Source: Phascolomyces articulosus (lineage: Eukaryota > Mucoromycota > Mucoromycetes > Mucorales > Lichtheimiaceae). Taken from it: 64,000 nt of DNA. Location of the stretch: NCBI GenBank assembly GCA_025677815.1, contig JAIXMP010000030.1, positions 496,001-560,000 on the forward strand, given 5' to 3'. This document shows, piece after piece, positions 58,501-64,000 of the stretch. How positions within the stretch are numbered: the stretch's first letter is position 1; each line of letters begins with the position of its first letter. The notes beneath the pieces were generated by a model that saw only the letters and a program-made list of their open reading frames with translations, was not told where the DNA came from and did not search any database. The translations under genes were made by a program, and so were the position numbers.

Positions 58501-58919
58501 TTCTATGGCTACCAATGTCACCACAAGAACGTGTTCTATGCATTCATTATCGACTAGGATGGATCAATAATTATCAACAACAAGCATGCCCTAACTGTCA
58601 TCAAACAACCCGTTTAACAAAAAATCATTTAATTAAATGTCTTGATATCCATTCCTTTCTCTCCTTCTCCACTAATATTAAGGATCCAATCTCGTTTGTG
58701 CTTAACCGATTACCAAAATCACCTCCGACCTCATCTGCCAAACGTACTTATCTCAATATAATATGGCCTAAGGTTTGCTATATATTATCACAAATGCACC
58801 GTACATGCCGATCAGAGCAATACCTCACCCCACTGCCACCAGTAGACCAATTTGGACGAGCGCTCCTAGTGTGGATCGAACCGCCTGCGAAACATTCCAC
58901 ATTACCAGCATCTATATAA
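55515..58919 (+). CDS. LINE ORF2: APE endonuclease and reverse transcriptase
   Basis: Enzyme for target-primed reverse transcription, 1134 residues, no introns or breaks. Residues about 8-235 are an apurinic-type endonuclease: NIIQWNATGI, ITETWL, YCGDFNARLG and SSEHKAVQI carry the Asn, Glu, Asp/Asn and terminal His ligands. The reverse transcriptase spans about 450-760: KAAGADGIKGEMV, NFRPISLTSIFRKIMEK, MFLDVSKAYDTVD with the first Asp, GVLQGSVLSPILYSHYINS, and the catalytic LLYADDVAL near residue 720. The thumb and a C-terminal CCHC-like knuckle (CPNCHQTTRLTKNHLIKC, about 1024-1041) follow. No RNase H domain is apparent. Related to L1/Tad-type lineages by architecture; the clade is not determined. 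Confidence 0.93.
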   Translation: MINHNNTINIIQWNATGIQRHTIHTALTEFINTNILFITETWLLSPNRYPTNWTQYHTYGIPIHSPHKTHRGQMGISLLVHPHCPFPVNHLPNLSPSFQQYSLSCTIGDTLIHCLYLPPTQKFDDHLAIEILDTLPREIEGTSRTIYCGDFNARLGERIGDHSYDSRGRLLTAWLAINGMTVYNETLAYGEATNLNPRGSSIVDLFFGTTPLPNASMKIYDDTSLSSEHKAVQITYTDICPSTNTTNRRMWHLQKLKKPEARENYINTFASKIQPLHQRIIQHIGNKTTTTLDTIEDFNQQLNNTIYTTLDLTVGRKSKAAVNRLKWFWAPELEQAKNHRENCYKKWRRAQHPATKLKWWLQHQEAQAKFRLSVNRRRAETWTIFCKKLEEGEFSKATATMKRIRKGRTLHPTLSDPQGPLAAANRMADQLENICARITQPNSQEYTQLENENPNVHDTMETDDSPFTEEDVMEAITKLPIGKAAGADGIKGEMVKPICEQLTPFLTALFQLCWKTSMTPQLWRLAQVLPIHKKGPTDDPANFRPISLTSIFRKIMEKCIKDLLVSTAPPLDIVQAGFRHQRNALSQARCLHELSLIHNKYHGSPPVLMFLDVSKAYDTVDREIIWNTLTPYIPHLLLHLLKNLFDNVSIEILLNNQVSRQFNPVSGVLQGSVLSPILYSHYINSLPSLLRNVESQWLSNEYDEFQHPPSLTYNGLHVNCLLYADDVALIGTWDTMPLLLKACEEHSNKLGYQWNPTKCMYMSATDPPTNNIPNLYGINIKRTTTFTYLGVPFNQLGLINTRALIEHNTTAATSAMNVMASIGVRARCLGKLLCTRLYRQFIRPKMEYGLAITNFTKDDRKILQEAQQTCLRKIYGTRNNKSMAVIHHLGNLEYMVDRIEILQAKFFLRTHYMPEDALLPTLLPYIKLSKGTMAWNTLLRKNDIWKTMTENNNDPTALNIKAVIKRHRQTTHEKRCARKNSVLINACRRTLGIDPILWLPMSPQERVLCIHYRLGWINNYQQQACPNCHQTTRLTKNHLIKCLDIHSFLSFSTNIKDPISFVLNRLPKSPPTSSAKRTYLNIIWPKVCYILSQMHRTCRSEQYLTPLPPVDQFGRALLVWIEPPAKHSTLPASI

Positions 58920-58934
58920 TATTATTCTTTTAAC

Positions 58935-58965
<31 letters not shown>

Positions 58966-59249
58966 CTTCCTGATACCTCTTCCTTTAGCTCCATAATGTT
59001 TCCCACCACCCATAGAATAGTTACCCTCTGTTTCTTTTTCTCCCAACCTTTTATATATAACTTAGTAATCCCCTTCCTTTATATAACTCTTTGATCTGTA
59101 TCCCCTTATTTTCGGTCGTATACCCACACCTTTTTCCTGCTGCCCTGCAGGTTTTTCAGAACTGAGCCTTGTGAACTGACGAGAGCAAGAAGCTGAAATC
59201 AGCGTGTGCTCATTTAATTTCGTCCTTAATAAAAATTTATAATTTCAAC

Positions 59250-59265
59250 GTATGTTTTCCTTGGA
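59250..59265 (+). repeat. 3' target-site duplication of the LINE
   Basis: Exact copy of 53778-53793. Confidence 0.85.
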
Positions 59266-60206
59266 TTGATCGGGAAATTTGTCAATTGAAAGTGATGACG
59301 ACGACATGTAAGCAAATGCAGATATCAAAGAAAGATATATTTACATAATTACACTTAATCTTTAAAAATCTATAATAATAATAAATGAATAACTTTTGAA
59401 CCATCGAGATATTAATCCAAGCAATGGAACACAGCATTACATTACGGAGAACCCAGTTATTGATAAAATGAACTTGGTGTAACTCAAAAGCACCATATTC
59501 AAAAGGCTACGTGGGAAAAAAAACTATTCAACACTATTTTCATAGAAACAAGTTAACACACTCTATCCATTATTTAGCATGCATTAGCATTCCTCTATTA
59601 ATTATGTATGTATTTTTGATTCCTACTATTGCTTTATCATGAGTCAACTATACAATATAAAAATCCGTCAATTCCAACATGAAACATATGAATACTATTT
59701 TTCTATCATAATTGAATTGATTACTTATATTTATAAATGGAATCGCGATTTGTTTTTTTTCCTTTCATATTACAACCAATGCTATAATACATTTCCTTTC
59801 TCTGGATTCATATGTTGTCAGTTGCCCGTGTATTTTTGTTGAGGTGTCATGAATTCAAAACGAGAATAGTTTCCAATAATAGAATAAAATTTAAAAAATA
59901 AATATTAACAATGCATTTTGCCGTGATGTATTGGTAATTGATAAATCTCTGAGAAAGTGGTAAAGAATTCTGTTGAGCTATGGATGGAACAAACAAAATA
60001 TATATCAAAATGTTGTTAGTTGTTGCACAGGCCAACAATCTCCCAAATTTAGAAAGAAGCGCAGCTTTTCTTTGTTCCTAACATTCGTGGTTGATTTCAA
60101 AGAGAACACATAAGCCCAAACTCGAGCCTTTTTTCTTTCATATCTTCAACCGTTTTTTTTTTACCTCAAATCTTTTTTTTTTTTTCAGCAATAATATTCA
60201 ATCAAA
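59266..60206. other. Intergenic upstream of TPR gene
   Basis: No gene supported. A pyrimidine-rich stretch at 60130-60187, ending TTTTTTCAGCAATAATATTC just before the next ATG, may be a 5'-untranslated-region intron end or leader. Confidence 0.4.
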
Positions 60207-61295
60207 ATGGACCCCGAAGCAGCTTATAAAAAAGGTGTTGAATGTCGTGAAGCTGGTAATGAAGCTTTCAAGAAGGGCGATTATCCTGCAGGTAAAAAAA
60301 AAAGAAAATCATAGGAAGAAAGGGGGAAAGAGAAAAGGGATTTATTTTATACTTCAGAAAAAAAAAACATTTATGCATTAGCATTTGTATAAGAAAAAAG
60401 AAAATGTGTTCGATTATAATTAATAAAGAAGACGTGTTTTTCTTTTATTTATATATGGGGATGAATTCTATCCTATATAGCACTTTCCAATTACTATCAC
60501 GCCCTTTTACATTTGCGAACAGTAGGAGGACATCACCCTCCTAATGACTTGAAGGAACGATCCAATGACCAACTCGTTCGAATTTATAATAACATGGCAG
60601 GTAAAAAAAGAAGAGTCAACTGTTTTTTTGTTTTTTCGAGATTTGATGAAAAAAAAAGACTAACTTGGATTTTGGGGTTGGGGGAATATGTATTATACAG
60701 CTGTATTAGCCAAACAAGAAAAATGGAACCGTGTTTTGGATAATGCAACAAAGGTAAAAATCAATTTTTATCAGTCTATTATGATTTGAAAGATGAGTTG
60801 GTGATGATGATTGGTTCAATAGGTGGGACTCATGCATATGTTTATACATCATTTCAAAAAAAAAAAAAAATAGGCACGCGAAATTGATGAAAACAACTTA
60901 AAGTCCAAGTTCCGTCAAGGTCAGGCACATGGTCGAATGGGTAATGTGGACAAGGCAAAAGAATTATTGAATGAAGTATTGGCAAAGGATCCAAAAGGTA
61001 ATATATTTATAAAAATATACAACAAAATCAATGGATAAGAGATGAAGAGAGAGAGATAGAGAGAGATGTATATATTGTGCATGATGTATATGTGTGGGAA
61101 TTGTGTGATTTATGAAATTGGGGTATCCTTCTCTCCTCCTGCTCTCTAAAAAAAATTGATGATTAACGTAATATATATATAATAATAGATGCAGCAGTAA
61201 AACAAGAATTGGCTTTGATTCAACAAAAGGATAAGAAAGGACAAGAACAAGTCAAAAATGCATATTGGGGAATGTTTGATCGAGAAAAGAAATAG
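60207..61295 (+). CDS. Small TPR protein (TTC9/TOM34-like)
   Basis: A 162-residue protein of tetratricopeptide repeats, probably an adaptor (for example to Hsp90 or peptidyl-prolyl isomerase complexes), though no partner can be read. Five exons, 60207-60291, 60481-60600, 60701-60753, 60874-60997 and 61189-61295, join in frame. TPR 1 starts at about residue 10 (ECREAGNEAFKKGDYPAALS), TPR 2 spans NMAAVLAKQEKWNRVLDNAT, and TPR 3 spans FRQGQAHGRMGNVDKAKELL, ending in a charged helix and GMFDREKK. The layout matches a stand-alone TPR domain of immunophilin-type proteins. It converges with the DUF202 gene, with stop codons 9 bp apart. Confidence 0.82.
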
Positions 61296-61304
61296 TAACC
61301 TGCT

Positions 61305-61952
61305 TTAAGTTGTTAAAGCAGCCGCCATGACAAAGAGTACAAATAGCACAATAAGCAATACCATCGTATAACCTGACCATCCATGTCCTACTACAATTTG
61401 ACGATTCAAGATTTGATTCATGTTTTTCCAATAAATCATGATGCCTACGCATATCGATGCAATACCAAGTCCAACAAAAATAAAAGATACAACTTCTACT
61501 TGAATTGATGTTGGATCGTGATTCCAGGGTATACTTTGTGCAGGTGCAAATACTTGGGTGGGTAAATCTAATAATGTCATAAAGCCTACATATGTTTTTT
61601 TTTCATCGTTTGCGAATATTTTATAAAAAAAAAAAGAAAGGATTAAAAACAGGCTGGTTCCTTTGGGAAATTGGCGGGTTTTCTTTTCTTGAATGAATGT
61701 AAAAAGAAAAAAAAAAAAGATGGAGGGAGGATTATAAAAAAGAAAAGAGTAATGTTCCTTCCATTTACCAATTAACGAAAGAATCATGCCAGTACGCAGC
61801 CAAGTCAACATATTACGTTCGTTTGCACAATGATCTCTAGGGTCAGGACCTTCTACTTTAGAATGAACTGTTGCAACATCGATATAATTAAATTTCTTGC
61901 AACAATTCTCATTATTACAAAGTGTAAAGCGTGAGGGTGCATTGGTCTCCAT
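61305..61952 (-). CDS. DUF202-domain membrane protein
   Basis: A 154-residue integral membrane protein. Two exons, 61769-61952 and 61585-61305, are joined across a 183-bp intron (GTAAAT donor, ATGTAG acceptor). The DUF202 signature DHCANERNMLTWLRTGMILS starts near residue 39, followed by three transmembrane helices, the last two being VVSFIFVGLGIASICVGIMI and a C-terminal VLLIVLFVLFVMAAALTT. DUF202 forms the membrane part of VTC polyphosphate polymerase subunits and of many small proteins of unknown role; no SPX or VTC domain is present here. The N-terminal 38 residues contain a cysteine cluster (LCNNENCCKKF). The function is not established. Confidence 0.85.
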   Translation of the reverse strand: METNAPSRFTLCNNENCCKKFNYIDVATVHSKVEGPDPRDHCANERNMLTWLRTGMILSLIGKWKEHYSFLFYNPPSIFFFFLFTFIQEKKTRQFPKGTSLFLILSFFFYKIFANDEKKTYVGFMTLLDLPTQVFAPAQSIPWNHDPTSIQVEVVSFIFVGLGIASICVGIMIYWKNMNQILNRQIVVGHGWSGYTMVLLIVLFVLFVMAAALTT

Positions 61953-62619
61953 GGTAAAATAAATAAGTTGTTGGTTTCACAAAAGGTGGGAAAAGAAAAC
62001 AAATGTGTGGAGTTGTTCAGTCAGTCAATTTGAGTGTGGGAGTGAAATCTGACAGCAGCATCCAATCACAATGTTGTACAAAATCGTTTCTCCTATTTAT
62101 TCAATCCCTATTTTTTACCAAGGCATAAAATATGTATGTAATCTAAAGCAATTGAGGAGAACTGGAGATGGTCATATAATATATACGTAAATAACTACTG
62201 GAGGAGTTAACATTATCGCACTTCTTTCAACTATTTTATATATACTGCTACAATTGATTTTCTTTCTCAAAGTTTAAATAATCATTGATTATTATAGAAG
62301 TGCATTGGATCGACCATAGCATTCTTGTTATAGCACTTCATATATGATTTCATACGTAACAAATAAAACACATAAACTAAACTTGATATGATATCGAAAC
62401 TTAGAAGAGGTTAATATATTACTTTTTTTTTTCCGGACCGATTGTTGTTATAAATAGTAATAATATCTTTTCATCCTATATTCTAAATATCAGCCTATTT
62501 CTAAATACTCTATCCCAATACTTTTCTGTAACTTCATTATATTCATTGGTATATCTAATTAATTACTTTTTACATGAAAAAAAGAACCATTGTATATTTC
62601 TTTTTTGTTTTGAGAACGT

Positions 62620-62968
62620 ATGGAGCACTTGATGGTATATATTATGTACGAACAGCACACCACTAAGTCATCTATACCTACTTCCAAGATATTTCTATTC
62701 TTTGTTTCAATTATCTCTCCTGAGAATGTTGACGACTTACATATTTCGATGGATACTCTTGTTGTGAAATATTCTTCGAAACATGTTGATTGTTTTGGAG
62801 ATGTGTATCGATCTACCAGCATAATACCGAATGAAGAATGCTCAGATTACGTGACGTTTCGTAGGTAAGATGTTGTGCCCATATTAACTAAAGGGAATTA
62901 CTATGTACGTTGGGAAAATATAAACCTTTCAGCCACGATATTTTTGAACTGCTATCCTGCTGATTCGA
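62620..62968 (+). other. Possible two-exon hypothetical gene
   Basis: An 82-codon frame from ATG 62620 runs into an excellent donor (CGTAG|GTAAGATG) at about 62865, and an acceptor CTTTCAG at 62932 gives an in-frame end (SHDIFELLSC, stop TGA). The product would be about 93 residues with no recognised domain. The opposite strand is also open here, so chance is possible. Confidence 0.25.
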
Positions 62969-64000
62969 AAAAGGTTAGAGAATGAATATATAGGTATTAG
63001 TTTTATGGTGCAACTCATACTAAATAAACTTTTTATTTCAAAATTAAACAACTCTTTAGGTCTTTCATGTTTTGGAAAATATATCCCAAGAATTCCATAG
63101 GTTGGTATCTATGGAATCTTACTCTTGTATATGGTTTCTTGATAACATTCATTATAATCCCGTAAAAGGGTTTTGAAACGACAGATTTATTTTAGCAGAG
63201 AATAGCCCTTTGATGCGACACTAAAAATCCCCATATTTGAGCCGTAGATGGCTTGCGGCGTCAGCAAAAGCCTGTATAGACCTTTTTATATCTGACCCTT
63301 ACCAACTGATAATTTATCAGTTCGAATGGACTATCTTTTATCTAAGAGAACAAAATATACTCACTATGTAAAATCTTGGTACGTAACCAATTATTTGAAT
63401 CAAAATGGAAAACATCACCATAATACAGCGCCCATGTATATTTTTTTATAGCAACAAACCTCGACAGTGAGCATAAGAATAACTTGGCTTATAGTATCAT
63501 TTTATTTTGTTGCCATCAGATACGCGGATGATGGTGACACAGTGAAACCAAAATAGGAATCGTAGTCAGGCAGGAAAAATAAGGTGCCGCTTTCTTCTTT
63601 GACATTGGCTTTACTTTTTCTTTTTTTTAAAAAAATAAAACTAGTTCATTTCAGTATTTTTTAGATAAATACATCAAGAAATACTTTTTTTTTAAAAAAA
63701 ACCAAAAAGCAAAATTATACTCCAAGAAGACACTAAGCACTTCACCATTGATATTTAGTGTTATTTTCATTTCTATCCATATATAGAAAAATGACGTTTA
63801 TATATTATGATAATCAAGAAGTAAAACTCACATCCATGTTCTATATTGACAACAATATAAAAGCCAACAACTAGAACCAGATTAGAAAGTAGAAAACAAA
63901 AAGTCGTTCTATTGCTGACAAATATCAAATCTTTCTTCATATTTATAGTGTTATTATGTTATTATATAGATAAACAGCTCCTAATAATGAGTATAGTTAC
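62969..64000. other. Terminal intergenic DNA
   Basis: No gene supported up to the window edge. AT-rich with homopolymer runs; any gene may continue beyond the window. Confidence 0.4.

Larger units (their letters stand above)
53794..59249 (+). mobile_element. Complete two-ORF LINE retrotransposon
   Basis: A 5456-bp non-LTR retrotransposon bounded by an exact 16-bp duplication of target DNA (53778-53793 and 59250-59265). The 5' untranslated region is 120 bp. ORF1 (zinc-ribbon and coiled-coil protein) and ORF2 (endonuclease plus reverse transcriptase) are both open. A 28-base A tract at 58939-58966 follows ORF2 by 19 bp, but the element as defined by the duplication continues another 283 bp and ends shortly after AATAAA (about 59228). 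No second A tail precedes the 3' duplication. Intact frames and an exact duplication indicate recent insertion. Confidence 0.88.

Overview
This window looks like nuclear DNA of a filamentous fungus, most likely an early-diverging zygomycete (Mucorales, Mucoromycota). That placement is my inference. It rests on AT-rich intergenic DNA, many short GT-AG introns (about 60-150 bp), fungal housekeeping genes, CAG/CAA-coded glutamine tracts, and a mobile-element load typical of that group. No rRNA, tRNA, CRISPR or bacterial operon structure was seen.

Layout. 1-4.1 kb is a graveyard of decayed genes: a PD-(D/E)xK nuclease-like gene, a 126-bp MITE, an unrecognised spliced gene with an in-frame stop, and a dead Tc1/IS630-type transposase. 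5.8-8.0 kb (minus) encodes a NoxR/p67phox-like NADPH-oxidase regulator with TPR and PB1 domains. 11.6-13.2 kb (plus) is the rRNA-processing DEAD-box helicase RRP3/DDX47. It converges on a minus-strand gene at 13.5-15.0 kb whose product resembles the plant DUF247 family. 15-19 kb is mostly decayed repeats. 19.3-21.1 kb is an F-box/leucine-rich-repeat protein. 21.8-22.3 kb carries a recurring TACGAGTTTT motif. 23.5-23.8 kb is a two-exon gene for a 71-residue secreted-type peptide with a Lys-Arg site and a histidine-rich tail. 24-29.8 kb is gene-poor.

29.8-38.1 kb is a compact housekeeping block: a glutamine-rich small protein divergent from PET117 (cytochrome oxidase assembly), the ubiquitin-like/eS31 ribosomal fusion with a strongly divergent ubiquitin part, a UBC7/UBE2G2-type E2 and a short-form tRNase Z. 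38.4-43.7 kb is a six-exon, 1517-residue chitin synthase (Chs3-like) with a very long disordered C-terminal tail.

45-59.3 kb is an accessory island: a 177-bp MITE with TTA duplications, a complete pogo/Tigger DNA transposon with a spliced intact transposase and perfect 22-bp inverted repeats, a HET-domain gene, and a complete two-ORF LINE bounded by a 16-bp target-site duplication. The LINE has an internal 28-A tract and an unusual zinc-ribbon ORF1. 60.2-62.0 kb holds a TPR protein and a DUF202 membrane protein, convergent with only 9 bp between their stop codons. The last 2 kb has one doubtful two-exon model.

Functionally the host genes are unlinked eukaryotic genes (ROS signalling, ribosome biogenesis, ERAD ubiquitination, tRNA processing, cell wall). 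The coherent multi-part systems here are the mobile elements. All gene models come from reading splice sites and frames by eye; no alignment or database search was possible.
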